Shown: positions 1 through 8,261 of the stretch, piece by piece | How positions within the stretch are numbered: the first letter of the stretch is position 1 | How the letters are laid out: every line of letters begins with the position of its first letter | DNA from: Stigmatella aurantiaca | GTDB taxonomy: Bacteria; Myxococcota; Myxococcia; Myxococcales; Myxococcaceae | Assembly (NCBI RefSeq): GCF_900109545.1 | Contig: NZ_FOAP01000002.1 | Location: 62,001 to 126,000 of the forward strand | DNA length: 64,000 nt | Direction: 5' to 3' | Made by a program: the position numbers and the translations under genes | Notes under the pieces: generated by a model | What the model was told of the DNA's origin: nothing | Databases searched by the model: none | What the model saw: the letters and a program-made list of their open reading frames with translations, nothing else

Positions 1-716
1 GTGTTCTCCTCGGAGATGATGGAGGGCTCGTCCGGGCCTCGCCCTTCGACCTGGTCGATGAGGCCCTTCAGGACATCCGGCGACTTGCCCACCATGAGGA
101 GCTGGTTGTTCCAGGTGGCCAGGGACCGGGAGAACCGCCCCCGGGCCACCCCGCCGTCCTCCTGGGGCATGACCCACGTGCCCGGCTCGTAGACCCGGGC
201 ATCGGCGCCGTAGTCCATGGAGACGTTCTCCTGGAGCACCTCCTGGAAGCGTGCCTTCGAGAAGTCCCCCGACAGCATGATGCCGTCATCCGTGATGACC
301 AGCCGATCCAGGTCTTTCAGGGGGTCGATGCCGCTGAACTGCTTGAACTGCTCCAGGTCCTTGCCCCCATCGCGCATCAGGCAGGCCAGCAGCAGCTCCC
401 CGATGGGGGAGTGGCGCAGGGCGTTGGTCTCGATGACCACCGCGGAGCGGCCCTTGCCCCGGGGCAGGGCGGCGAGCAGCGGATCCCGGGGCCGGGCGGG
501 CCTTGCCGGCTCCACGCCCGCGGCCACCACGGGGGCCGCTTGCGTCCGGCGCTTCTCGGCGCGCTGCCAGTCCTCGTGCCGCATGCGGCGCGGGAAGGTG
601 ACCTGGGGGGCCTCCGCCTGGGGGATTTCGTCGCCCGAGCCCGTGAACATCAGTCCCGCGCCCAGCGCCAACAGCACCAAGGCCAGGGCCAGCCATATGC
701 CACGCCGCCGGTTCAT
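1..716 (-). CDS. Membrane-anchored hypothetical protein, partial at left edge
   Basis: The reading frame starts at an ATG at 716 and stays open to the window edge (about 238 codons seen), so the C-terminus is missing. An N-terminal basic stretch (MNRRR) and one hydrophobic segment (residues about 6-25) predict a single membrane anchor. A Pro/Ala-rich spacer and a soluble domain follow. The start codon overlaps the stop of the upstream ABC permease (TGATG), so the two are almost certainly translationally coupled and in one operon. I do not recognise the soluble domain. The context suggests an accessory protein of the ABC exporter, but that is inference. The start has no plausible competitor. 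Confidence 0.65.
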   Translation of the reverse strand, partial: MNRRRGIWLALALVLLALGAGLMFTGSGDEIPQAEAPQVTFPRRMRHEDWQRAEKRRTQAAPVVAAGVEPARPARPRDPLLAALPRGKGRSAVVIETNALRHSPIGELLLACLMRDGGKDLEQFKQFSGIDPLKDLDRLVITDDGIMLSGDFSKARFQEVLQENVSMDYGADARVYEPGTWVMPQEDGGVARGRFSRSLATWNNQLLMVGKSPDVLKGLIDQVEGRGPDEPSIISEEN

Positions 717-1552
717 CAGTAGTCCTTCCCTTCGAAGTGCCAGAAGCCCACCGCCAGGATGCCCAGCCCGAACACGAAGACGCCCGCGAGCAGCATCCCC
801 AGGGACTTCACCTCCAGGGGCTGCGAGGTGGCCAGGTCCGCGGAGGCATTCGCCAGGGACGACAGCCGGGGCAGCGCCAGCGTCACCGCCTGGAAGATCT
901 CCCGGCTCGCCCCCTCTTCGAACACCGGGGCGATGGAGGTGCGGAACCCCGCGATGATTCCGCCCACCAGCGCCAGGCCCCCCGTGGCCGCGCACAACGC
1001 GGCGCTGCGCACCACCGTGGCCGTGGTCAACATCACCGCGTACACCGCCGCGAAGCTCACGCACGCCAGCAGCGCCGCGATCAACGGCCCCGCCGTCCAG
1101 TAGCCCGTCTTCACCCCGAGGATGAGCACCAATCCTCCCGAGCCATAGAGCGCCCCGCACAGCATCATCGTCAGCACCCCGAGGAAGGTGCCCGCGAGGA
1201 TGTGCCAGCGCTGGAGGGGCAGGGCGAGCAGGTGCTCGATGCGGCCCGGGGACATCAGGCTGGGCGCGAAGTCCGAGCAGGCGACGATGCCGAAGAGCAT
1301 GCCTCCATAGAAGACGGCATAGGCGGAGGCCTGGAACAGCGGCCGCAGCGCCACATCCACCGCGCGGATGCTGGTGCCGATGTCCTGGCCAAAGAGGCGC
1401 GTCGCGGCCAGGGCCCCATCCAGCACCTCCAGCCGGAGGCTCAGCGACAGGACGAGCAGCAGCAGGGTGATGCCGATGACGAAGGCCAGGATGAACTTGC
1501 GCGAGGCGGCCTCCCGCAGCACGTAACCAGCGATTCCGAGGATGGGACTCAT
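716..1552 (-). CDS. ABC-2 type transporter permease
   Basis: Inner-membrane subunit (278 aa) of an ABC exporter, paired with the ATPase encoded just upstream. It has about six hydrophobic segments: one near the N-terminus, one pair around residues 100-160, two further ones, and a last segment near the C-terminus ending just before WHFEGKDY. This matches the ABC-2 permease layout. The same frame stays open another 73 codons upstream, but the ATG at 1552 overlaps the ATPase stop (ATGA) and begins exactly where hydrophobic, family-like sequence begins, so I chose it. The substrate cannot be read from the sequence. The family includes lipid, antibiotic and polysaccharide exporters and gliding-motility GldA/F-type systems. 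Confidence 0.8.
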   Translation of the reverse strand: MSPILGIAGYVLREAASRKFILAFVIGITLLLLVLSLSLRLEVLDGALAATRLFGQDIGTSIRAVDVALRPLFQASAYAVFYGGMLFGIVACSDFAPSLMSPGRIEHLLALPLQRWHILAGTFLGVLTMMLCGALYGSGGLVLILGVKTGYWTAGPLIAALLACVSFAAVYAVMLTTATVVRSAALCAATGGLALVGGIIAGFRTSIAPVFEEGASREIFQAVTLALPRLSSLANASADLATSQPLEVKSLGMLLAGVFVFGLGILAVGFWHFEGKDY

Positions 1553-2457
1553 GCCGCTTCTCCCAGGGTGGACGCCAGCACGGACTCGAGATCCTGCCCA
1601 TCGCGCTTGAGTTCCAGCAGCAGCGCCCCGGCCGCGCGCGCCCGGTCCAGCGCGGAGTTCAGCACCACCGGATCCTCCGCTTCGAGCTGGTACACGCCCT
1701 CGGTGCCGCTTCGCTGGAAGCCCGAGGCCAGCACCGCCTCCTCCGGGCCCGGGGCGAAGCGCACCATCCACCGCGGCCGGGGCCGCGCCAGCTCGTCGAG
1801 CCGTCCCTCGCGCATCACCCGTCCATTCGCGAGGATGGCCACCCGGTCACACACCCGCTCCGTCTCCGCCAGCAGGTGCGAGTTGAGGAACAGCGTGGTG
1901 CCGCGCCGCACCTCTTCCTGGAGAATCCCTCGCACCTCCACCCGGCCCAGGGGATCAATCCCGTCGGTGGGCTCGTCCAGCACCAGCAGGGCAGGGGCGC
2001 CGAGCAGCGCCGCCGCCAGCCCGAGCCGCTGCCGCATCCCTTTGGAGTACCCCCCAATGCGCCGCCCCTGGGCGGCCTCCAGCCCCACGCGCTCCAGCAG
2101 CCGCCGGTGCTGCGCCGCGTCGGGCACAAGGCCCTTGAGCTGCGCCACCGTGCGCAGGAACGCGGGCGCCGTCCATGAGCCAGGCAGGTGCAGGCGCTCG
2201 GGCAGGTAGCCAATCCGCGCGCGGATGCGGGGATCCTCCGGCGAGCCGCCCAGCACCCGCACCGCGCCCGCCGTGGGCTGGACGATGCCGAGGATGGACT
2301 TGATGAACGTCGTCTTCCCCGCGCCGTTGGGGCCAATCAAGCCGAAGGCACAGCCCTCGGGGACCGTGAGGTTCACCCCCCGCAGTGCTTCCTGGCCCCG
2401 GCGGCCGAAGGCCCGCCGGTAAACCTTATGAAGACCAACGACTTCGATGGCTGGCAC
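1549..2457 (-). CDS. ABC transporter ATP-binding protein
   Basis: Cytoplasmic ATPase (about 302 aa) powering the downstream ABC-2 permease. From the chosen start, Walker A GPNGAGKT lies at residues 42-49, the signature region is YSKGMRQRLGLA, and Walker B is LLVLDEPTDG. The C-terminal third is the usual variable extension of drug/lipid ABC-2 ATPases. The open frame extends to 2790, but that stretch has no family similarity and runs through the neighbouring intergenic region. I chose the GTG at 2457 because AGAGG sits about six bases before it; a GTG at 2463 is the alternative. The stop overlaps the permease start, giving an ATPase-permease-anchored protein operon. Confidence 0.85.
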   Translation of the reverse strand: MPAIEVVGLHKVYRRAFGRRGQEALRGVNLTVPEGCAFGLIGPNGAGKTTFIKSILGIVQPTAGAVRVLGGSPEDPRIRARIGYLPERLHLPGSWTAPAFLRTVAQLKGLVPDAAQHRRLLERVGLEAAQGRRIGGYSKGMRQRLGLAAALLGAPALLVLDEPTDGIDPLGRVEVRGILQEEVRRGTTLFLNSHLLAETERVCDRVAILANGRVMREGRLDELARPRPRWMVRFAPGPEEAVLASGFQRSGTEGVYQLEAEDPVVLNSALDRARAAGALLLELKRDGQDLESVLASTLGEAA

Positions 2458-2667
2458 GGACACCCTCTGGAGACGGCGCAGGCGGCAGGCGATTGCGGCG
2501 CCCGCGACCGCGTCAAGCGCGTCAGGCCCTACGCGGTTCTGGAGAGGAGGATACGCAGAAGCCGCGCGGGAAAATCCGCCGCCTGTCCAGTTTTCGCGCC
2601 TTTCGGCCCGGGGCCCCGTTGGTCCGTTCCGTGCAACAGTGAATCCCGGAACACCGGAGAAACACGT

Positions 2668-2859
2668 ATGAACTGGGTAGAACTGGTGAAGCAGGAGCTG
2701 GCGCAGGCGCAGCGCGAACTGAAGGCCGCCCAGGAGGGGTTGCGGGCGGGCACGGAGGCGGCGCGCACCCGTTATGCCCGGGCGCTCCACGAGGCGGAGC
2801 GGGCCCTGGGCCGCGCGTCGCTGGCGGGGCGGGATCCCCGCTGGGGCCAGACGATCTGA
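2668..2859 (+). CDS. Small coiled-coil hypothetical protein
   Basis: A 63-residue protein with an ATG preceded by GGAG at good spacing. Residues about 5-50 are strongly helical with heptad-like spacing of Leu/Ala/Val (VELVKQELAQAQREL then AAQEGLRAG), rich in Glu, Arg, Ala and Gln, so a short coiled coil is likely. No catalytic motif, signal peptide or membrane segment is seen. It is transcribed away from the ABC operon, and its stop lies one base from the stop of the convergent receiver gene. I do not recognise the family. Support for being real comes from the ribosome site, codon use and lack of a better frame on either strand. Confidence 0.55.
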   Translation: MNWVELVKQELAQAQRELKAAQEGLRAGTEAARTRYARALHEAERALGRASLAGRDPRWGQTI

Positions 2860-2860
2860 G

Positions 2861-3277
2861 TCACTTCCGGGTGCAGTGCGCCCGGACCAGCTCCAGCAGG
2901 GCCGAGGGGGCGAAGGGCTTGCGCAGGCAGGCCTCCACGCCCACGGGCGCCGGGCTCTCGCTGGCCGTCATCGCCACCACGGGCAGGCGGCACCGGCTGG
3001 GGTGTTCCTTCAGCCGGGAGATGAACTCGTCTCCCGACATCAACGGCATCCACAAATCCACCAGGACGAGGCACGGAAGTCCGAGGCAGGCCAGCACCTG
3101 GAGCGCCTCCTTGCCGTTGGCCGCCGCCGCCACGTGGAAGCCCGCCTCCTCCAGCAGTCCGGACAACGCGTCCCGGATGCCGGGATCATCCTCGATGATG
3201 AGCAGAGGACCGCGCCGCGTCAGAGGATTGCTGCTCACGATCTGACTGACCTCGAGGGACGCGCCCGCAGTGCTCAT
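2861..3277 (-). CDS. Stand-alone response regulator receiver (CheY-like) A
   Basis: A single receiver domain of 138 aa with no output domain, expected to act by phosphorylation-dependent protein contacts. The acidic pair is in IIEDD (residues 28-32), the phospho-acceptor is D74 in VDLWMP, Thr104 lies in MTAS, and Lys120 in LRKPF. About 20 residues before the domain are an unstructured leader. It is transcribed divergently from a second receiver (3440-3808) that shares unusual signatures with it: DLWMP, an MTAS segment, a Ser/Pro-rich stretch before CLRKPF, and a His-Cys pair near the end. The two look like an inverted gene duplication sharing a 160-bp control region. No histidine kinase is adjacent. 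Confidence 0.88.
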   Translation of the reverse strand: MSTAGASLEVSQIVSSNPLTRRGPLLIIEDDPGIRDALSGLLEEAGFHVAAAANGKEALQVLACLGLPCLVLVDLWMPLMSGDEFISRLKEHPSRCRLPVVAMTASESPAPVGVEACLRKPFAPSALLELVRAHCTRK

Positions 3278-3439
3278 TGTTGAGTTCCTCGCGTTGGGAG
3301 GCCAGGGTCGACATCGCGGGCTTCGCCGGCAAGTGCCACAGGGCAATGGCTCTGGCATGCTCTGAACAAGATTCCAAGCGCACTCTGATCTGAAGGGGGG
3401 GAGGGACCGCGCGGATGAGCGTTCACGGGCGAGGGTTGC

Positions 3440-3808
3440 ATGCGCGGAACAGTGTTGCTGTTGGAAGATGATGTGGATGTCCGGGATGCGGTAGCGGGCG
3501 TTCTGGAGGACGCCGGGTTCCGCGTGGCCACGGCCGCGAACGGCCGCGAGGGCCTTCAGGTGCTCGCACAGGACACCTCGCCCTGCCTCATCGTCCTGGA
3601 CCTGTGGATGCCCATCCTGTCCGGGCGTGAGTTTCTCGCGCAGCTTCAGGCCGAGCCCGAGAAGTCCTCCCTGCCCGTCGTGCTGATGACCGCCAGCGAC
3701 AGCGCGCCCCCGTCGGGCGTGGTGGAGTGCCTGCGCAAGCCTTTCGGGATTTCCCAGTTGGTGAAGACGGTGGAGAAGCACTGCCTCAAGGTGAACCGGG
3801 CCGCCTGA
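3440..3808 (+). CDS. Stand-alone response regulator receiver (CheY-like) B
   Basis: Receiver domain of 122 aa without an output domain. Key residues are the acidic pair in LLEDD (residues 8-11), phospho-acceptor D54 in LDLWMP, Thr84 in MTAS and Lys100 in CLRKPF. It is the sister of the divergent receiver at 2861-3277 (roughly half the residues identical by eye), differing mainly in the absence of the N-terminal leader. The start is at 3440; the frame has no good upstream alternative. hemB lies 89 bases downstream on the same strand, so co-transcription is possible but not shown. Its partner kinase is unknown. Confidence 0.88.
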   Translation: MRGTVLLLEDDVDVRDAVAGVLEDAGFRVATAANGREGLQVLAQDTSPCLIVLDLWMPILSGREFLAQLQAEPEKSSLPVVLMTASDSAPPSGVVECLRKPFGISQLVKTVEKHCLKVNRAA

Positions 3809-3897
3809 GGGGCCGTGGGCTTGCCGCCTGCTGGGGAGGCGGCCTCGAGAGGGGAAGACGTGGCGGGCACCCGGTCTCGGTTTATACCGTGCACCCC

Positions 3898-4866
3898 ATG
3901 GCTTATCCCATCCATCGCCCCCGCCGCCTGCGCCGCTCCGCCGTCCTCCGGGACATGGTGCGTGAGACGTCGCTGGCCCCCTCGGACTTCATCTACCCGC
4001 TCTTCGTCGTGGAGGGCCGGGACGTGCGGCGTCCCATCTCCTCCATGCCCGGCATCTTCAACCTCTCGGTGGAGCACGCCGTCGCCGAGGCGAAGCAGGC
4101 CAAGGCGCTGGGGGTTCCCTCCATCATCCTGTTCGGCATTCCGGACCAGAAGGATGGGCGCGCCACGCAGGCCTACGCCCGGGACGGCATCGTCCAGCGC
4201 GCCATCCGCGCCGTGAAGGAGGCCGTTCCCGAGATGCAGGTCATCGCGGACGTGTGCCTCTGCGAGTACACGGACCATGGCCACTGCGGCGTGATTGACG
4301 GGGGCCACGTGGCCAACGACGCGACGCTGCCCCTGCTGGCGCAGATGGCCGTCACCTGCGCCCAGGCCGGCGCGGACATCATCGCCCCCTCGGACATGAT
4401 GGACGGGCGCGTGCTCGCCCTGCGCAAGGCGATGGACGAGGTGGGGCAGGTGGACACGCCCATCCTGTCGTATGCGGTCAAATATGCCTCCGGCTTTTAC
4501 GGTCCCTTCCGGGAGGCGGCCCAGAGCGCGCCCCAGTTCGGCGACCGCCGCGGCTACCAGATGGACCCGGGCAACGCGCGCGAGGCCCTGCACGAGCTGG
4601 CGCAGGATCTCTCCGAGGGCGCCGACATGGTCATGGTCAAGCCCGCGCTGTCCTACCTGGACATCATCCACCGGGTGAAGGAGCGCTGCGATGTGCCCGT
4701 GGCCGCCTACAACGTCTCCGGCGAGTACGCCATGCTCAAGGCCGCCGCCCAGAACGGGTGGGTGGATGGCGATCGGGTGATGATGGAGATTCTCACCTCC
4801 ATCAAGCGCGCCGGGGCGGACCTCATCCTGACCTACCACGCCCTGGAGGCCGCCAAGCTCCTGTAG
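3898..4866 (+). CDS. hemB: Delta-aminolevulinic acid dehydratase (porphobilinogen synthase)
   Basis: Condenses two 5-aminolevulinate molecules to porphobilinogen, the second common step of tetrapyrrole (haem) synthesis, in the cytoplasm. The 322-aa length is normal. The two Schiff-base lysines are K195 (SYAVKYAS) and K248 ([10 protein letters not shown]). The metal site is the zinc type, with Cys120, Cys122 and Cys130 in [13 protein letters not shown]; Mg-type enzymes replace these cysteines with Asp. The flap/active-site segment FYGPFREAA and the C-terminal [11 protein letters not shown] are conserved. The ATG at 3898 is chosen because family similarity starts there; a GTG nine bases upstream is possible. 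No other haem gene is adjacent. Confidence 0.97.
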   Translation: MAYPIHRPRRLRRSAVLRDMVRETSLAPSDFIYPLFVVEGRDVRRPISSMPGIFNLSVEHAVAEAKQAKALGVPSIILFGIPDQKDGRATQAYARDGIVQRAIRAVKEAVPEMQVIADVCLCEYTDHGHCGVIDGGHVANDATLPLLAQMAVTCAQAGADIIAPSDMMDGRVLALRKAMDEVGQVDTPILSYAVKYASGFYGPFREAAQSAPQFGDRRGYQMDPGNAREALHELAQDLSEGADMVMVKPALSYLDIIHRVKERCDVPVAAYNVSGEYAMLKAAAQNGWVDGDRVMMEILTSIKRAGADLILTYHALEAAKLL

Positions 4867-4945
4867 GCGACACCCCGGGGAGGCAGGCCTGTGCACCTGC
4901 TTGATCGCGCCCCGGACTGCGCGCAAAGTGATCGGCGGACAATCG

Positions 4946-5455
4946 ATGCCCACTCAGAAGAAGCGGCCGAAACGCAAGCAGGCAAAACCCCCGCCTGAAC
5001 GCCCTCGCCGGGCCCGGCCCTCGCCCAAGGTGGGCGCGGGCCCCGTGCTCCGGGCGCCGGGTCCCCTCCAGTACAAGGTCGTCGAGCTGTCCACGGTGGA
5101 CGAGGGCTCCCTGGAGCGCACCGTCAACCAGTGGGTGAGGCAGGGCTGGAACCTCGATGGCGTGCAGTTCGCCATGCGCGAGTCCTCCAAGCGGCCCGCC
5201 ATGGCCTTCGTCTTCCTCACCCGCGAGGGGGACGCCGCCGCGCACGATGCGGAGGAGGCCCGCGAGCGGCTGATGCGGCTGTCCGAGACGGGCTCGCTCA
5301 CGGCGGAGCTGGCCGCGGACCATGCCCGGGTGCACGCCAAGCGCACGCAGGGCCGGGGGCTGCCCATCAGCGCGCACGAGCGGCTGGCGCAACTCGCGGG
5401 GCTGGATGAGGCGGAGCCGCCCGAGCGCGGCCTCATCCTGGAGCCCGAGGAGTGA
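4946..5455 (+). CDS. DUF4177-like small protein with basic leader
   Basis: A 169-aa cytoplasmic protein. Residues 1-30 are a Lys/Arg/Pro-rich leader. Residues about 42-95 (starting YKVVELSTVDEG, with the tryptophan-containing QGWNLDGVQ core) resemble the small DUF4177 alpha/beta domain. The rest is an acidic helical tail. ATG at 4946 is preferred over a TTG at 4901 because the upstream stretch looks non-coding. It is the first gene of an operon: its stop is overlapped by the GTG of the RDD gene, which in turn overlaps the tandem ATP-grasp gene. The function of DUF4177 is unknown. The basic leader could contact nucleic acid or membrane, but that is a guess. Confidence 0.7.
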   Translation: MPTQKKRPKRKQAKPPPERPRRARPSPKVGAGPVLRAPGPLQYKVVELSTVDEGSLERTVNQWVRQGWNLDGVQFAMRESSKRPAMAFVFLTREGDAAAHDAEEARERLMRLSETGSLTAELAADHARVHAKRTQGRGLPISAHERLAQLAGLDEAEPPERGLILEPEE

Positions 5456-6096
5456 GCCCCGCCCCTCAACGTGCCCTGATGGCGGCCCAGCGCGGCACGC
5501 GCGTGCTGCGCATCGTCCAGGAGGACGAGCCCGTCATGGGCTCGCCCTATCCCAAGGCCTCGCTGTGGCTGCGCGTGGGCGCGCGCCTGGTGGACGTGGC
5601 CGTGGCCTGGGGGCTGGCGGCCGTGTGCGGCGCGGCGGGCTCCGTGGTGGCGCTGCTCTTCCTGCTCCTGGCCGATGGGATGATTCAGGGCCAGAGCGTG
5701 GGCAAGCGCATCTTCGGGGTGAAGGTGATGCACCTGCCCACCCGGTCTGCGGCGCGCCACCGCGACAGCACCCTGCGCAATGCGCCGCTGGCGCTCATCG
5801 TGCTCCTGGGAATGATGCCCCTGCCGCTGGGCCAGGTGGCCGCAGCGGCGGGCCTGGTGGTCATCGGGGGGCTGGAGGCGTGGCGGGTCCTGAGGGATCC
5901 GCTGGGCTGGCGGCTGGGCGACAGGTGGGCCCAGACGCAGGTGGTGGACGGGAAAGTGGTGGCGGGGGCGACGGTGGCTCCTCGCACGCCGGTGGCGCAT
6001 GAGCGCGCCCCGGGACGGTTGCTCTCCGCGGCCAAGGTGCGCCGCGGCCGTGTGCTGAAGAAAGTAAGAAAGGGAAAGCCGTGCGCATCGCGTTGA
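5452..6096 (+). CDS. RDD family integral membrane protein
   Basis: Inner-membrane protein of 214 aa. The RDD-type opening is seen at residues about 41-50 (LRVGARLVDVAVAW). It is followed by a hydrophobic hairpin, the GQSVGKRIFGVKV segment that typically follows TM2 in RDD proteins, and a third hydrophobic stretch around residues 115-145. The C-terminus is a basic cytoplasmic tail. RDD proteins are poorly understood; some act in ion exchange or metal handling. The GTG start overlaps the preceding stop (GTGA), and the gene overlaps the next one by 16 bases. An internal ATG at 5479 is an alternative start. Tight coupling to an ATP-grasp ligase gene is unusual. Confidence 0.75.
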   Translation: MSPAPQRALMAAQRGTRVLRIVQEDEPVMGSPYPKASLWLRVGARLVDVAVAWGLAAVCGAAGSVVALLFLLLADGMIQGQSVGKRIFGVKVMHLPTRSAARHRDSTLRNAPLALIVLLGMMPLPLGQVAAAAGLVVIGGLEAWRVLRDPLGWRLGDRWAQTQVVDGKVVAGATVAPRTPVAHERAPGRLLSAAKVRRGRVLKKVRKGKPCASR

Positions 6097-8261
6097 CGCA
6101 CAACCTCAGGCTGTCCGATCTGGAAGAAGAGGCGGAGTTCGACACCCAGGAGACGGTCAATGCCCTGGCGGGCGCCATCGAGCGGCTCGGCCACCGGCTG
6201 GAGCGCTTCGAGGTCAGCGGTCCCGCCTCGCGCACCGTGGCCCGGTTGGAGGCCTACAGCCCGGATCTCATCTTCAACACCGCCGAGGGCCGGCGCGGCC
6301 GCTTCCGCGAGGCCTTCTATCCGGCGCTCTTCGACGAGCTGGGCTTCCCGTACACCGGCAGCGACGCGTACGCGCTGGCCATCACCCTGGACAAGCAGCT
6401 CACCAAGCTCATTCTCGCCAAGCACGGCATCCGCACGCCGGGCTGGCAGTACGTGGAGAAGCTCAGCGAGCTGACGGCGGAGAACCTGCACTTCCCCGTC
6501 ATCGTCAAGCCCAACTTCGAAGGCTCCTCCAAGGGCATCACCCAGGACTCCATCGCGGAGACGCTGGAGGAGGTGCACGAGAAGGTGACGCAGGCGCTCG
6601 CCAAGTACCCGGCCGGCGTGCTGGTCGAGGAGTACATCAGTGGCCGGGACTTGACGGTGCCCTTCCTGGCCGCGGTGGACAACGACTACGACGGGGTCCT
6701 CTCACCCGTGGAGTACGTCATGGATCCGGCCACCACCGAGGGCCGCAAGTACCAGATCTATGACTATGAGCTGAAGACGAAGCACAACACCGCCGTGCGC
6801 GTGCGCGCCCCCGCGAGCATCTCCGCGAAGACCGCGGAGGACGTGCGCAAGATGGCGCAGACCATCTTCCAGGTGCTCGACTGCCGGGATCTGGGCCGCA
6901 TCGACTTCCGGCTCAGCGACGCAGGGGTGCCGTACTTCCTGGAGATCAACGCGCTGCCCAGCCTGGAGCCGGGCGCCGGCATCTACGCCGCCGCGGAGCT
7001 GGACGGGCTGCACCTGGATGGGGTCATCAACTCCATCATCCAGAGCGCCGCCAAGCGCTACAAGATCAAGGACTCGGCCCGGCGCCAGGGCAAGCCCGCG
7101 CGCAAGACGGGCCCGCTGCGCGTGGGGTTCACCTACAACGTCAAGCGCGTGAAGCCCACGGTGGATGCCTCGGAGGACAGCGAGGCCGAGTACGACTCGC
7201 CGGCCACGCTCCAGGCCATCCGCGAGGCCATCGCCTCGTGGGGCCACGAGGTGGTGGACCTGGAGGCCAGCCCGGAGCTGCCCAGCGTGCTGGCCAGCAC
7301 GCCCCTGGACGTGGTGTTCAACATCGCCGAGGGCTTCAAGGGCCGCAACCGCGAGAGCCAGGTGCCCGCGATGCTGGAGCTGCTGGACATCCCCTACACG
7401 GGGAGCGATCCGGCCACGCTCTCCATCGCGCTCGACAAGGCGCTGGCGAAGAAGATCGTCCGCCAGGCGGGCATCCACACGCCGAACTTCCAGCTGATGA
7501 TCACCGGCAAGGAGCGGCTCAACAAGGACTTCACCACCTTCCCGCTCATCGTGAAGCCGGTGGCGGAGGGCTCCTCCAAGGGCGTGGTGAGCAAGAGCGT
7601 CTGCCACAGCGAGGCGGAGCTGCGCGAGGTGGTCAAGGAGATCGCCAGCAAGTACCAGCAGCCGGCCCTCATCGAGGAGTACATCCGGGGCCGCGAGTTC
7701 ACCGTGGGCCTGCTGGGCGAGCGCCGGCCGCGTGTGCTGCCTCCCATGGAGATCGTCTTCCTGGACAAGGAAGAGAAGAACCCCGTCTACAGCTTCCAGC
7801 ACAAGCTGGATTGGACCGATCGCATCCGCTACGACGCGCCCGCCAAGATCGAGCCCGCGCTCCTGGAGCGGCTGCGCACCGCGGCGCGCGGCTCGTTCAT
7901 GGCGCTCGGGTGCCGGGACGTGGCGCGCATCGACTTCCGCATGGATGACAAGGGGCGCATCTACTTCATCGAGTGCAACCCGCTGCCGGGCCTGACGCCG
8001 GGCTGGAGCGACCTGGTGCTCATCGCCCAGGGCGCCGGCATGGACTACCGCGGGCTCATCGGGGAGATCATGGCCCCGGCCATCCGCCGCTACAAGGAGC
8101 GGGAGGCCCGCCGCGCCGCGGACGAGCAGCCCCCCGCCAAGGTCATCCTGGAGAAGAGCGCCCAGGAGAAGGCCGCCGGGGAGGAGAAGTCCGGAAACGG
8201 CCACCACGGCACGCCCGCCCCGGTGAGCGGGGATCCCCGGACGGAGCCCAAGCCCTCCTGA
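6081..8261 (+). CDS. Tandem D-Ala-D-Ala-ligase-like ATP-grasp protein (two complete units)
   Basis: A cytoplasmic 726-aa protein holding two successive units, about residues 1-340 and 350-690, each resembling a full D-alanine-D-alanine ligase; normal ligases are 300-370 aa. Both units keep the YTGSD segment followed by a Leu-Asp-Lys element, the phosphate-loop-like KPxxEGSSKG, the Glu-Glu-Tyr-Ile hinge, and the Mg-binding DFR...(E)xNxLP segment (FLEINALPSLEPG in unit 1, FIECNPLPGLTPGW in unit 2). Both could therefore be active. A charged, Gly/Pro-rich tail of about 45 residues ends it. The GTG at 6081 has AAAGGG upstream. ATP-grasp ligases join a carboxylate to an amine through an acyl phosphate; the substrates here are unknown. 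A peptide or peptidoglycan-precursor ligase is the natural guess. Confidence 0.85.
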   Translation: MRIALTHNLRLSDLEEEAEFDTQETVNALAGAIERLGHRLERFEVSGPASRTVARLEAYSPDLIFNTAEGRRGRFREAFYPALFDELGFPYTGSDAYALAITLDKQLTKLILAKHGIRTPGWQYVEKLSELTAENLHFPVIVKPNFEGSSKGITQDSIAETLEEVHEKVTQALAKYPAGVLVEEYISGRDLTVPFLAAVDNDYDGVLSPVEYVMDPATTEGRKYQIYDYELKTKHNTAVRVRAPASISAKTAEDVRKMAQTIFQVLDCRDLGRIDFRLSDAGVPYFLEINALPSLEPGAGIYAAAELDGLHLDGVINSIIQSAAKRYKIKDSARRQGKPARKTGPLRVGFTYNVKRVKPTVDASEDSEAEYDSPATLQAIREAIASWGHEVVDLEASPELPSVLASTPLDVVFNIAEGFKGRNRESQVPAMLELLDIPYTGSDPATLSIALDKALAKKIVRQAGIHTPNFQLMITGKERLNKDFTTFPLIVKPVAEGSSKGVVSKSVCHSEAELREVVKEIASKYQQPALIEEYIRGREFTVGLLGERRPRVLPPMEIVFLDKEEKNPVYSFQHKLDWTDRIRYDAPAKIEPALLERLRTAARGSFMALGCRDVARIDFRMDDKGRIYFIECNPLPGLTPGWSDLVLIAQGAGMDYRGLIGEIMAPAIRRYKEREARRAADEQPPAKVILEKSAQEKAAGEEKSGNGHHGTPAPVSGDPRTEPKPS

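Noticed and set aside
737-2209. Plus-strand 490-codon frame opposite the ABC genes
   Set aside because: Gln/Arg/His-rich antisense shadow of the permease and ATPase, without motifs.
2458-2790. N-terminal extension of the ABC ATPase
   Set aside because: The added sequence is not ATPase-like and overlaps the divergent small coiled-coil gene; the GTG at 2457 has a ribosome site.
3300-3400. Possible sigma-54 promoters between the two receiver genes
   Set aside because: TGGCAC and TGGCAT strings are present, but none has GC at the required GG-N10 distance.
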